Origin: Sporothrix humicola | Taxonomy: Eukaryota > Ascomycota > Sordariomycetes > Ophiostomatales > Ophiostomataceae | Assembly (NCBI GenBank): GCA_021396245.1 | Contig: WNYE01000075.1 | Span: forward strand, 140,969 to 204,968 | Length of the DNA: 64,000 bases | Direction of reading: 5' to 3' | Shown: positions 30,406-42,131 of the stretch, one piece after another | Numbering within the stretch: the first letter of the stretch is position 1 | Layout of the letters: every line of letters begins with the position of its first letter | Program-made: the position numbers and the translations under genes | The notes under the pieces: model-generated | What the model was told of the DNA's origin: nothing | The model's input: only the letters and a program-made list of their open reading frames with translations | The model's database searches: none

Positions 30406-32829
30406 CTACAAGAGAAAAGCTCTCCGCCCCAAAATGTTGAAGCATCTTGCAAAATCCCACTCCACACTGACTTCGCCATTTCCTGCGCCCAACGCCTGCA
30501 GGTCCTGTGCTGCCCACACAGCGCGCATGATCCGCAAAGCCTCGTTGACCGTGCCAAACAGCTCGCCGCCGCAAATCTCGCCCACCATGCCCGGGTAGAT
30601 GGCCCTCTGCTGCGGCGAGGCGGCCAGACAACCAGCAACACACAGCGGCCATGCAGCGATGCGCAGACAAGAGGCCGACGGGAGGTTGGCAAGCTCTCTC
30701 AGCAAAGCGTCGGCTGATTGGCGCACATCATCGGCTGCAGGCTGCCAGCCATTGACAACGACACGGAGGTACGTCAGGACGGCCAACCCCCAGATATGGC
30801 TGACTGTGTCGACGCTCAACTGGGCAGCAAGGTCAGCGTGCGGCGTCGTAGGCAGCGACGGGTCCCCCTCGCGGTGGCCGTGGTGGTGGTTGTGGGGGTC
30901 GTTCTGCTGGTCGCGGCACTCGGCCTGGCGCTCGGCCAGAGCCTCGTCAAGCTGGGCGGCGGCGGCGGCGATGTAGCGTGAATAGAACCCAGAGGGCATG
31001 GCTGGCTGGCCCGGGTAGACAGGTGCTGCAGCCTTGGTGGACAGCTTTTGCTGCAGCAGGTCCAGATTGGTCCGGAGTCGGCGTTCAATGGGCGCTGCGC
31101 GCGCCAGAAGTTCGGCCACAGTCAGCCGTCGCGCCGAGGCGGCCTCCTTCTTCCATGCTGCGAGCGCAGCCGTGTCGGCAAGCGCTAGCAGAACCCAATT
31201 GCGAATGCCGACGACCTCGTGGGCAGCCAGCAAAGTGCTTCGGGAGGGGTCGAACAGGACAAACGACGGCCGCGATCCTGGTTCGTCACAGTCTCCTTCG
31301 CTACTTCCCAGAAGAGCTGTGTGATACTGTTGCAGCCGTGGGGCTGTTTCGGTGACAGTGCTGGTCACAATATCCATGTACAGCAGCAGCGAGGCATAAA
31401 ATTTGAGCGCGGCCTGGTCAGAGCTATACGGCACAGGAAATGCCGGGTTCTGTATTGCAATGTTTGTATGGAAGGGCGACAGTTGGGCCATGATGGATGG
31501 CCAGCCGTACGATGGCGTGGACGACGGAGACGGTGGTTGCAGGTTATTGGCGGCCCAGGTACCGCAATGGCTGTAGGAATTGATGCCATCGACACCATTG
31601 TCACCATTGGCACCATTGGCCGCTGGTGGTGGTGGTGCACTTTTTCCATACTGCTCCATGATTTGTTCGAAAAGAGCCAGGGCGGCGTCCAAGTGCACAT
31701 GCCAGCGGTCAAACCGCTGCAGCAAGCCCTCGAACGACAGCAACTGCAGGATACTCTCGAGAGCGCGCGCACTCTGGGCCAAGTGGCTTTCGTCGCCAGA
31801 TTGGCCCACGGCAGGTGGAGCTCCTGAAATGGCAGTAATCGTCCGTTGCAGCTCTTTCAGCGACAGCTCCTGCTGTTTGTGTAATTCCGAGGCCATGGCC
31901 ATGAGGCAGGTGCCGTGGCTGCCCTGTTTGGGCGCGCCGTCGCTGTCGACGCGGTCAATGACATCGACGACCGTTTTGGAGGTGGTGATGGGCGTGTTTT
32001 CGAGCGCGTGTGCCGTTGTGGCGACAACGGCCAAAAAGTACGACGACAGACTCAGCGCCGAGTGGAAGACGGCCTTGTTCTTCATCAGCAGCACCAGAAG
32101 CCACCCACGGCCGCTTCCAAGGACTGTGGGCCGGCAAAACGGGTACAAAAACGGGAAGACGTAGTCCAGATACATCATCATGAGATTGAGTTCACGCTCT
32201 TTCTCGAGACTCGGCGGTTCGAGCGATGCTTCGGGTGACCAAGCCACTGACGGCGTGGTCTTATCGGCCGAAGGCCCCGTGGACGTTCCATGGCCGTTGC
32301 GGACTGGCGACGATCTCGACGTCGAATTTGTTGTCGAGTTTGCAGTTGATTTTGTCGGACCGTGTTCGGTGCCACTGCTGTCTGAGGGCGAGGCCGTCGA
32401 CGGGGGCGACGCAGGCCGGTCGATTGGTGTATTCAGGCTGAGGCTGTCGACCGAAAAGATGTGTGTAGCGCCACCGTTGGAGCCGTTCACATTCGCGCTC
32501 ATCCCACTGAATCCGCCAATGCCAGCTCCATCGCCAGTTCCATCGACGCCATCGCCTAGCCGGATCGCCGCCGCGCCCGCCTCAATGTCCCGCAAGAACC
32601 GCTTCTCACGTCGCCACGCCGCCCGGTCCTTGACCGCCAACTTGAGCCGGTCTGCCATCGCCCGCTGTCTCGGGCCATTGTCCATCCACGACGGACGAGA
32701 CTCGCTGTACAGACACTCGATCTCGAGCGCCGCGCAGCCCTCGCACACGGGCCGCGCCTCGTCGCACTTTTTGCGCCGCAGCCGGCACGTCCAGCAGCCG
32801 GCTGAGCTGCGGGGTGGTCGAGCGGCCAT
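30406..32829 (-). CDS. Zn(II)2Cys6 fungal transcription factor
   Basis: An 807-aa nuclear regulator in one uninterrupted frame, start ATG 32829. The binuclear zinc cluster is at the N terminus: Cys 12, 15, 22, 29, 32 and 39 (CX2CX6CX6CX2CX6C), with the basic run RLRRKK between the second and third Cys. The following segment SRPSWMDNGPRQRAMADRLK is the linker typical of the fungal_trans_2 subgroup. Residues about 90-210 are Ser/Thr/Gly-rich; from about 215 a helical middle region (LNLMMMYLDYVFPFLYPF) matches the fungal_trans_2 regulatory domain and runs to the C terminus. Its nearest neighbours encode membrane proteins; it lies 14 kb from the TACCCCAG cluster across the retrotransposon, so control of that cluster is only a possibility. 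The target site is unknown. Confidence 0.92.
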   Translation of the reverse strand: MAARPPRSSAGCWTCRLRRKKCDEARPVCEGCAALEIECLYSESRPSWMDNGPRQRAMADRLKLAVKDRAAWRREKRFLRDIEAGAAAIRLGDGVDGTGDGAGIGGFSGMSANVNGSNGGATHIFSVDSLSLNTPIDRPASPPSTASPSDSSGTEHGPTKSTANSTTNSTSRSSPVRNGHGTSTGPSADKTTPSVAWSPEASLEPPSLEKERELNLMMMYLDYVFPFLYPFCRPTVLGSGRGWLLVLLMKNKAVFHSALSLSSYFLAVVATTAHALENTPITTSKTVVDVIDRVDSDGAPKQGSHGTCLMAMASELHKQQELSLKELQRTITAISGAPPAVGQSGDESHLAQSARALESILQLLSFEGLLQRFDRWHVHLDAALALFEQIMEQYGKSAPPPPAANGANGDNGVDGINSYSHCGTWAANNLQPPSPSSTPSYGWPSIMAQLSPFHTNIAIQNPAFPVPYSSDQAALKFYASLLLYMDIVTSTVTETAPRLQQYHTALLGSSEGDCDEPGSRPSFVLFDPSRSTLLAAHEVVGIRNWVLLALADTAALAAWKKEAASARRLTVAELLARAAPIERRLRTNLDLLQQKLSTKAAAPVYPGQPAMPSGFYSRYIAAAAAQLDEALAERQAECRDQQNDPHNHHHGHREGDPSLPTTPHADLAAQLSVDTVSHIWGLAVLTYLRVVVNGWQPAADDVRQSADALLRELANLPSASCLRIAAWPLCVAGCLAASPQQRAIYPGMVGEICGGELFGTVNEALRIMRAVWAAQDLQALGAGNGEVSVEWDFARCFNILGRRAFLL

Positions 32830-35800
32830 GGTTGGGGGTGGGATTGTGTGAGGAGCGATGAGAGTGAGAGCGAGACGACGGGGATTGAAGAATTGAAACG
32901 AATGACAAGGGGTGTTTGTTGTTGTTGCCCTGTTTGGCAGGTGCTGATCCGATGTTGAGGAAGGAGCGATGCGATGTTAAGGTTCTAGGCTAACGTGGAA
33001 TTTGTCATCCAACGATTTACAGGGAAGGAAGGCAGATCGGCGTTATGAGGTACTTGCATTTCAGTGCGAAATAGGTGGCGATGCAAGTACCCTTACAGAC
33101 AGATGGCCCAACAGATATTAACAATGAATCCATATTCACTCTTTTACTCTGTACATTACTCTTCATCACTTACGATTCTCGACCTTATTCCTTAATTTTT
33201 ATATCTTCATCCTGCATCTTTGCCTCTTCCTCATGGCTATCACGAGAGGCAGATAGCCACATTTGCGGAGCAATTATTCTTTCCTGAGCCAATCGCATCT
33301 CAAACCTTACTTTTAACCCGGCAAGGATTCTGAATTTTGACAATTCTTGGACTTTTGCGCGGGATCCGGGATATGCACAAAATCCCACGGATGTCGCAGG
33401 TGAAGAGGAAATATCGGGTATATGCAATGTTTCCGTGTGAAGTTGAATGAAGAGTATCTTATTTGTATATTCTGAAGTAAAGAAAAGAAAGGGGAAATAA
33501 ATAAAATTAAAAAGCAAACCTATCTACTTGGACTACGAAAAAGGAAATGAAAAGAAAGAAAATATCGAAAAACTACCCAAGAGTTAAAAGAAAAAAAATT
33601 GCCATCAGAAGAGAAATATGATTTAAAACCAGAAACCGGAAAACTAAATAATTCTGAAATTACAAACATTAATAAAAACTAAACAAATTGAGTAAACAAT
33701 CTTCAAGCTAATGGGAATATCATAGATGCAAACTTCAATGGCACAATGAATAAATCCAAAGTAAATCAAGCCTTGCATATTATCATCGTCGTTTCGATTG
33801 CCGCAGTCACGTAGGTCGTCCTGCAGAGACTGCAACTCTACTGTGCCATTCTGCCAGTCTGTAACAAGAGAGGTGCAGGTGCAGTATTTGGTGTGCATCT
33901 TCGCATGATCGTCTGGTGTGATCCAGACCAGGGTTCTCGGAGAATATCCAGCCGTAGGGGAAGAAAAGTAAAAGACAAAAGACAAATGGGAAGGAAAAGA
34001 AGACGGAGAGTAGATGAAAAGGGGATAGATAGGGATGGAAGACTCGAGAGTAAGGACAAGAGGATGGACGAGAATAAAGACGAAAGAGAATGGACGAAAT
34101 ACGGATGACAACCGACGACAAGACAAGACAAGGCTTGACATGAAGCGGGCTGCGGTCGCTACGAAACTAAAACGTGAAAAAATAAGGTAGACTTGCCGAG
34201 TGCGACGTAGTCTGTCATGAGATGGAAAACATGGTGGGCGATGGAGGGATACTCGAGGAAAATGTGTGGGAAGAGGTCGACGAAAAAGAGAGACGTTGGC
34301 TTAATGCATAATGCCCAGGCACAGCGAACCAGACTTTTGGCATCTTCGACACGAAGATCGTCGTTGCACGGAAAAAAGAGGCAGAGTTCCAAAAGGTAGA
34401 GATGGAAGGGACGGCTTTGAAGTTGATGGAATTCTTTTGTCGACATTCTGAAACAAGGCGGGGTGCAGCAAAGCAATGCACGAGTGAAGCGATGGCGATG
34501 AAGAGAGATGGAGAAGCGAAGGAGAAAAGATGGAGATGTAATTGTGGACTTCGTCTTATGTCTCTTGAATTTAATACTAGATTAAAACGACATTGATTTC
34601 ATAAACTTGGGTTTGTTACTAACAATCAATCGATTATTCTCACGATAAAGACGACATACAGGCCTCTTTATCTCTTTGTACACTCCCAGTTGCATTCCCC
34701 TGATGCGGCCTGATCCTTGTCACAATTAAGGTTTCTGCGACTCGCTCGGGCATTTTCAATCATGATGTACGGTATGATGGGAGAAATGCAACATAAATTC
34801 AAGGGCAATGTCTGTCATAGAAATTGAGAGTAAAAGAGAGATTGACAGAAGAATGTCTGATTGTTTTTAATCATACGCCGTACGAATTACAATTTAGGTT
34901 CTGTTTGTCCTCTTATTGTTTACAAAGTATTTCGTAAATCCTCCACAATGTCACTCACCATACGACATGTTGGCTTTCCATGGTTCCATATGTCGTGCTG
35001 TTTTATCTCGACTGTTTTCGTGTCCGGTATTCGTAATTACAATTAACTACAGTATGTCTCTGAATCGCTTGCTGCATCTGCACCTGCATTTGTTGTGTGT
35101 CAAGTATCATCAAACATCAATAACACATCCCGTTTCTCCTCCTTTTCCTTACCTGCTTTCCCGTTTTCCTTTTCCATTTCCCTTATTCTCTCGCCCTGAT
35201 CGCCATGGACGATCTCCTCCGACTCCGACCTTTCCGAGTTGGGACCCTCTGTCAACACACTCTTTACTTTTTCGTCTTTGGGATTTTGTCACCACACCCA
35301 TTTCAAAACACGCACAAGTCCACCCTGGGCCAGTGCCCCGCATACACGGCTTGCCGGCCTGATCTGCTGCCCTCTTTTTGCTGTATTCCCAGCCATTCTA
35401 TTGCCCTTCTCTCCTACCCTCTGGCAACATCCCCTGGGCAGACGATCGATCTCATCATCCACGAATGATCTGCGCGTCGTCCCAGACGCCGGGAAGCCAA
35501 GGAATTCCCGAGAAGGACGAAAAAGAAAGCTTCCGAGGGTGTACGAGGGCGTCCTCGAGTATACTTTGCACATGCTCTTTCGTCTTCTGTTTGAGCCTCT
35601 GCAGTCTGCAGCCTCTGAAGTGTCGGCATATTGACCACACTTGAATGCAGGGCCTGATGAATTCCTGGACTTGCCAACGCTCGACCAGGTCTGGACCGGA
35701 TCGACCTTTTGTCGAGTGTTGCCGTTTCTTGTTGTTCGTTCCGGTGCCGTGATATGCATTTATGTGTCTCTTATTTCCCGTGATATGTTTTTACCCCGTT

Positions 35801-36172
35801 TTCCTTGAGTCTTCCTTGTGTTTTTGATTTCCTATCGTTTGTTCCTCCCGTTGCCCAGTCTCTTGTCTTTTATGATGATCCTCTTGTCCTCTTTCGTTTT
35901 CTCTCCCCTCTCTCTTTCTCTTCTCTCTTTCTCTTCCTCTCTTTTCCCTTCTTACTTCCTCTCTCTCTCTCTCTCTCTCCCTCCCTTTATATCTTGCTTC
36001 ATCCTCCTCCCCACTTATATCCTTTTGATCTTTCATGATCTTAAGAATAGTCTCTTGGCAGTCTCGGCATCACGACTTGGACTGAGGCCAACATCGACAA
36101 CAATATCTTATCAAAATTATATCGAAGCAACATAGAGGACGCCCTCATCGGAAAATAAACAACACACATATT
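32830..36172. other. Intergenic region, 3.3 kb
   Basis: No supported gene. The part near 33120-33720 and 34550-35050 is AT-rich. Pyrimidine microsatellites occupy 35860-35990, including a (CT)n at about 35955-35983, forming the promoter side of the gene at 36173. Short frames present here lack family features. Confidence 0.45.
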
Positions 36173-37467
36173 ATGGGCCATGACCCCTCCGGACATTTCA
36201 GGATGTCGTCCAGTATAGCAGAGAACACAGCCAACCCTTCAACAACGGCAACATCCATAGCATCGTCGGCGGAAAACAACGTCAACCTCATCCTGCCGCC
36301 CGCTGACAATCTCGGCCCGTCACTGCGCATCGGCACTTGGTCTCTTGTGGGCTTGTCTGGCGTGTTTCTGCTGACGCGTCTGTACTGCAAATGGCGCCGC
36401 CATCGGGCCATCCACTTGGACGACGGCTTTCTCATTGCCGCCTGGGTCATGCTGATTGCTGCCGTCACTTGCACGACGATTGAAGTTGCCTACGGCTTTG
36501 GCAAACATGCAGCCACACTGGCGACTGAGGCGAGAGGCGAAAGCGCTGCTGATTTTGTGGCATCCCTCAACACGATTACTCTGACCGGCCAGCTCGCCAT
36601 TACCTTTGGCATTTGTGCCCAGGCCTGGAGCAAGACCTCGTGGGCCATTACCTTGCTGCGAATTGCCAGCGGGTGGCGCCGTCTTCGTGTGTTCATGTGG
36701 TTTGCCCTCGTGTCGATGAACCTCTTTTTTGCCGGCCCGGCCCTCAGCTACTGGATCGAATGCTCGCCCGTCCAAAAGGCGTGGCAGCCATTGTTGCCGG
36801 GGACATGCTGGAGTCCCCAGGTTGGCATCGTTCTGGGCATCGTTGCAAGCTGTAAGTTTTTCTCCTCGCTTCGCTCGTTTGGTGACTTTTCTTTCTCTCC
36901 CCATTTTCTCTTGCCTTCATCTTCGTCTCCGCTTCGCTCCGACTCAGATTCAGACTTGCTGACACGACTTTAGGCTATTCCGGTCTCATGGACCTCGCGT
37001 TCGCCATCGTCCCTTGGCTTCTTCTCCGCCATCTCCAGGTCAGCACTGCTGAAAAACTCGGCATCGCCGTTGCCATGAGCATGGGCGTCTTTGCCGCCAT
37101 CTCGGCGTTTGTCAAATCATCGGCCATGCCGTCCGTGGCCTCGCCCGACTTTTCGTTTGACGGCGTCACTCTGACCATGTGGAGTGCCGCTGAGCCGGCC
37201 GTCACGATCATGGCGGCTTCATTGCCCATGATGCGCGTGCTCGTGCAGTCTGTCCGCAAACCGGCCTCGTGGGAGAGCAGTGATGATGTTGGCAATGAGC
37301 AGCGAGACCAACTGCCGGGGATGACGACAACCACAACGACGACGATAACCGGCCAGGCGACACGGTTGGAGAGGGCGGCAGAAGCGGCCGGCCTTCCTCC
37401 GTCACGAATACGACCAGCAAGAGACGACCCCGAGCAAGGCATTCCTCTACAGACGAGGAGGCCATGA
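36173..37467 (+). CDS. PTH11-like integral membrane protein (fungal rhodopsin-domain family)
   Basis: A 390-aa multi-pass protein with exons 36173-36851 and 36974-37467; the 122-nt intron is GTAAGT..TTAG and rejoins at IVASCYSGLMDL. Seven hydrophobic segments are visible from about residue 60 to 315, starting LRIGTWSLVGLSGVFLLTRL and including the family signature LYCKWRRHRAIHLDD after TM1. The loop with ECSPVQKAWQPLLPGTCW holds the conserved Cys pair and Trp of fungal rhodopsin-domain proteins. The C-terminal tail is hydrophilic with a Thr run. Such proteins are plasma-membrane receptors or regulators (PTH11 senses surfaces in rice blast); no ligand can be inferred. There is no CFEM domain. 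The start could also be the internal ATG at 36203; the Asn/Ser-rich N terminus is unaffected. Confidence 0.85.
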
Positions 37468-40400
37468 GGCGACTCGAAAAGAAAATGAACATCAGGATCA
37501 ACGTGAATATTGGCATGATTAGTGACTGTATCGGCTGTTGACCAGACTTGTACGAGGGAATAAGGACGACAAATGAAAACGAATCAAAAGTGACACTTAC
37601 AACTGGATGGAAACAACTGGAACGCATCAAGGGATATTGGTTTGGTTTGATTTATGGGATACTCGGGTTTGGGATTGTTGTTTTATTTTGATCTTGACGA
37701 TTGTCTGGCGTTGGCTGGTACTTGGATGTATCTGGGTATGGCGTTCTTTGATTTTGTTGTTTATTTTAGGCTGGTTTCGGTCTGTCTTTTTGGCGGTTTT
37801 ATGTTTATTTTGTTGTACCTTTTGTCCTCACTTATTCTGTCCTTTACGCAACTTGATACCACATTCATTTTACCAGCAGAGCTGGTTTCTCACCGATGAA
37901 ATTCAAATTCAAAGCAAACTCAATGTCATTCTCACAGTCAAAGCCAGAATCGAGACATCTTCATCTGTACTTGCAAGTCGCGCAATTTCTGGCAGGCTCT
38001 CGTGATGCAGAAAGCATAACGATATGACAGAGGCCAATATGAATGAAGTCGGCATGAATCTCGCGATACGAGAGTTTGACAGAAACAAAAGGCCTCACAT
38101 ACAATGCGAATTCTCTCCTTTGTCAAATTCATAGTGGAAACTGATGTCATTTCGCTCTCGTCGGTTGACTTGAACATCGTCTTGTCTCGCGCCTGGAGTT
38201 GCATAAACGGCAATGATTGTCTTCATAGCCTTGCCGGGTTGTGAAAAGGGACCCCAAGAGAGAAAAAAAAGCAGAAAGCACAGTGAAGAGTTGGCTGTCC
38301 GTCTTCTTGGCGTAAGCAGACGGTCTGTTATCCTTGTGGGGGAGGATGTGAGTGGATCATTTTTGGTGAAAGTGCGAAGGCATGTCTTGCCAGAGCGGCA
38401 AGAAGGAGCCGTTCCGTGCGACAATTGAGACGCCTGCCACAGAAAGGAACAAGACGATAGCGCCAGCGCATGGATCTGGGTCGAGTCCTACAGATCGGTG
38501 ACCAAAGATTGGACCGACTGTGAACAAAAACAATTGTGAGGAACACTTTCTTGCAGCGCCTTTTTTGTGTCGCATGGAGGGATCCAGTCTCAGTGTTGAT
38601 CCTTTATCGTATCTTGTCGTGGTTATTTTTGCCTCTTTATTTTGGGCGTTTCGTCGCGCTCCTATTGCGACTTTGAATTGGGATCTGGAGGATGACTCGA
38701 CGCCGAACGGCCACTGGTCATTTTCTGTTTACTCAGGAATTACTCCGTACTGAGTGCTGAACCTCGGCCTGCTTTCTTTGATAGGCAGTTAAATCTCGAA
38801 CGTTTTCTGTCTTCATCTCGGTCTCGTTAGATCCTTCTCTTCTCCTCTCATCTGCTCGTGTGTCTCGCGTTTGGGCCAATGGACGCCAAATGATCGTAAT
38901 GGTCAGAATGGCCCTCTCTTCCTATCGTTCCTTCTCGCCCTCCTCTTCCTCTTTGTTTTAAAATTAAAAGTTGACCAGGGTCAGGGGCGCATCGTGGGCT
39001 TCACTGCGCTGGCGCCGTTTTTCATGTTTCTTGTGTTCCTTCACCTTTTTTGCTTTTGGATTTTTGGCTTTAATACCCTTTTCGACGGCTTCGCGCTAAA
39101 TCGCATGGCCAGTAGATCGGCAGTCTTTCTTTCGAGGCTTGTCGTGCTGTCCTGCCCTATTTTCCTTGTTGATGCCACAAGGCCAAGCCGCCAGCTACCT
39201 CCGGCGACACGGCCATCGCGACCAGAGACATCGAAAAGAAGGCCGCCGTTAGAAAGAATCAAGGAAGCTGGAGGTTACCAGCTGAAGAAGATCGGAAAAT
39301 CTGGCTGGAAAGAAAGTCGTACCGAGGCGTCGAGCTGAAGAAACGGAGAAACAGTGAGGGTGCACAAAGATAAAAGAAACGGTAAACGATGAAAGCGAAG
39401 TCAACGTTGGCCTGTCGTCTCGTCAAAAAATAGGGGCATCGTGATACAGCATCTTACAGCATCTTGGCAGGTCGAGATCGAGCGCGACCGACAGTGTTAT
39501 TGCCGTTCACACTTTCGTCACAATTTATCGAGCGTTCGGGAAACTAATGTTGAGCCTCCATTCCCGGCGAGGGTTGGCAGGTTGGTAACCAGGAAGATGG
39601 GACCTGAGAAAAGGCTGGATAAAAGCAGCCCAAAGTGCGGCCAAAGTGCGGCCAAAGTGCGGCCAAAATGCGGCTGTGCAAAGCGGAAATGCCCTGGCGA
39701 TGTGGGAGGCGCCGCCCTATCGCGGAGGAAGCCAATCGAGTCGGAAGAAACAGTCAAACTCAAAGCCAATCGGCCAACTTGATTAGGAAGGTTGCCACAA
39801 AAGATTGTCGAAGAAAAGGAGAAAAAAGACCGGCGCCACAAGCCGGTGCCTTTAACGTTTGCAGGGCCAAAACAACCTTAAGTTTCTTGCCAATCGCGCA
39901 CTGCATCGGGCAGTGCAAACGTGGATTGACAGACAGAGAACAGTAGCGTGCCCGCGTGTGGTGCTGGCAGACTCCTGACTGTCAAAAAGGTTAAAAAGTT
40001 AAAAATAAACAAGGCAAACAGGCGGGAAACGGACATGGTTGCCGATGGACGAACGATCACCAAACCCAGAACCCAAGCATTACTCAAGTCTTGGTGCAAA
40101 GTCTTGTCTTCTTGTCTTGGTCTTGGAATACTCTTGGGCTGGGGAAGCGCCTGGGCGTTTGCTTGTTTGAAGTGGCGCCGAGAATGGGTCTTCAGAGTCG
40201 TTTCCAACGACGCACTTTAACGGAACATTTCTGGGCTTCCAACGGCCTTGTAGTCCTTTTTCTTATTCTTTTGCACTCCATTTTGTTGTTTCCTCGAGAT
40301 TATTTATGCGGCCGGAGTGAGGTCGTTGAGATGACTCGATCGATTTGTGGCTGGTGAAGCCATCCTCCGGCCTCATGAAATGCCGTCGTGCCGCGTCCTA

Positions 40401-42131
40401 TTTTTTCTTCTCTTCTCATCGATCGTCTCGCGCTCGATTTTGTCTTCTTCTTACCCTTCCCCAACCTCATAACTCACAACGCATCCTCGCATGAAATGCG
40501 GCTGATCCGCATGTGAGCCGTTTGCCGCCTTGGCCCTGTAGGAAGGCCAGAGGTCCTGCAATGGCCCTGGGCTCTGCAGCCCTGTAAAATTCCCAGGACT
40601 TGTCAAAGCCCTGACGTCGTATCGTCCTTCTCCTTTTGCTGCTGTGGCACACCGCAAAGCAGTCTCTTTTGGGAAGGATCGAGACTGCTTACATCTCGCT
40701 CCCATCGTGGCTGTTCCCCTTTTCTTGTCCTCTTCTTTTTCATCGTGTTCCTTCCCCAACTGCCCATTGAATCTCAATCTGTCTAGCTTCAAACACGGCC
40801 AATTCTCCGTATCTTCCGTATTTCTCATCTTCCGTTGTTCCCCATCGCGGTCTTCAACGGCTGTACTCCGTGATCTTGTATTTTATTTCCAGCACCCGAT
40901 GTCTAGCCGCAAGGCGCTTTAAATGCCGTTGCAGCGGACTTTTGAAAAGTTTCTGGGGCACTTCCACCAGTAAAATGACTCGCAAAAAGGATCAACCACA
41001 CTATCGCTGTCTGTGAGCCCTGCCAAGACTCCCTATTCCCAGGTCTTGTTGTCGCTGTGCCGCTGTCTGTCGCTGTGATGCCGCTTTTCCAGTGATGCTC
41101 GTTGCTATCCTTTCCTTTCTTTTCACTCGCTTTTCTCCCCATCTTTGCCAAGACGCCAAGTCACTGCGGCTGGTGTTGGTGAGAGACAAGAAAGAGACGA
41201 GAAAGAACGATGCAAAAGACAAGAAAGAAACAAGCCTGTCAGCTCCAGTTAGTGTCTAGGCTTGCCTCACAAGGCCTCACGAGGCCTGCCCAATTCTGTG
41301 TCATTCAACCTCTCGTTTAATCCGTTTTCTCGTTTCGTTTTTTTTTCTCTTTCTTTTTCGTTTCTCTGTTGGTCCTGCAAAGTGACATCTTCTTGTGTCT
41401 TTCTTGTCCCTTCTCCTCGCTGTCGTGCCGCTTTCCCACGATCGTATCCTTGCCTTCTGAGGCCAGCCGGCTGCCTGGGCTGCCTTGAGCGTCTTGGCAG
41501 ACTGGGAGTCTGACCCTCTCTGAGCTCTTGCACTCCCAGCTGGCCAGCTCGCGCGCCTGTTTGCGGTTCGCCCGCATGGAGGCGGTGCCAGCACTACCCA
41601 GCATTGTGGGTCCTGTTCTGCCTCTCTTTTGCCCGTTTCTGCCTTTCTTTCTTTCCTTTCTTTTCTTGGTGGCAATCTTATTTGGTCTTGGCAACGAGCA
41701 TGGGGTCTTTGCGATGGGGCTGCGATGGGCCACAATGGACCGGAAATGGAGCCTCTTGGTGACTTTTGGCCTTCTTTTTGGCGCGATGGATCAGAGCTCA
41801 GAACAAGAGAGCAAGCTCATGCTCACGTTTGCGGCCGCGCCTTTTTGCTTTGGGTTTCTTTCTTTTCACGCTCGTTCCGTCGTCCCCGTATTTTCGTATG
41901 GTCACACTGTGACTGGCCCTTCTTTCTGTTCCGTCTTTTCTTTCCTTGTCTTCCGTGTCGTTTCTCGCCAGGCTGAGGCTCGAGATAAACTTAAATAGAG
42001 CCGCCGCCCCCTTTCCATTCCTGTCCCGATTAGAGTCAAAGTTAAAGTTGTGAATTAACCTTAATTCGGGGTCGTCAGTCATCTTTTCTTCTTTGGCCTT
42101 TTTGTTTCCTTTTTTCTTCACACACCTCAAA
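37468..42131. other. Intergenic region, 4.7 kb
   Basis: No gene supported. It contains a tandem 11-bp repeat at 39630-39673, a TACTCCGTA at 38741-38749, and many short frames without family features. The last few hundred bases before 42132 are C/T-rich and likely promoter and 5' UTR of the protease. Confidence 0.45.
39630..39673. repeat. Four copies of CCAAAGTGCGG
   Basis: Tandem 11-bp units; three are identical and the fourth has one G-to-A change. Confidence 0.9.
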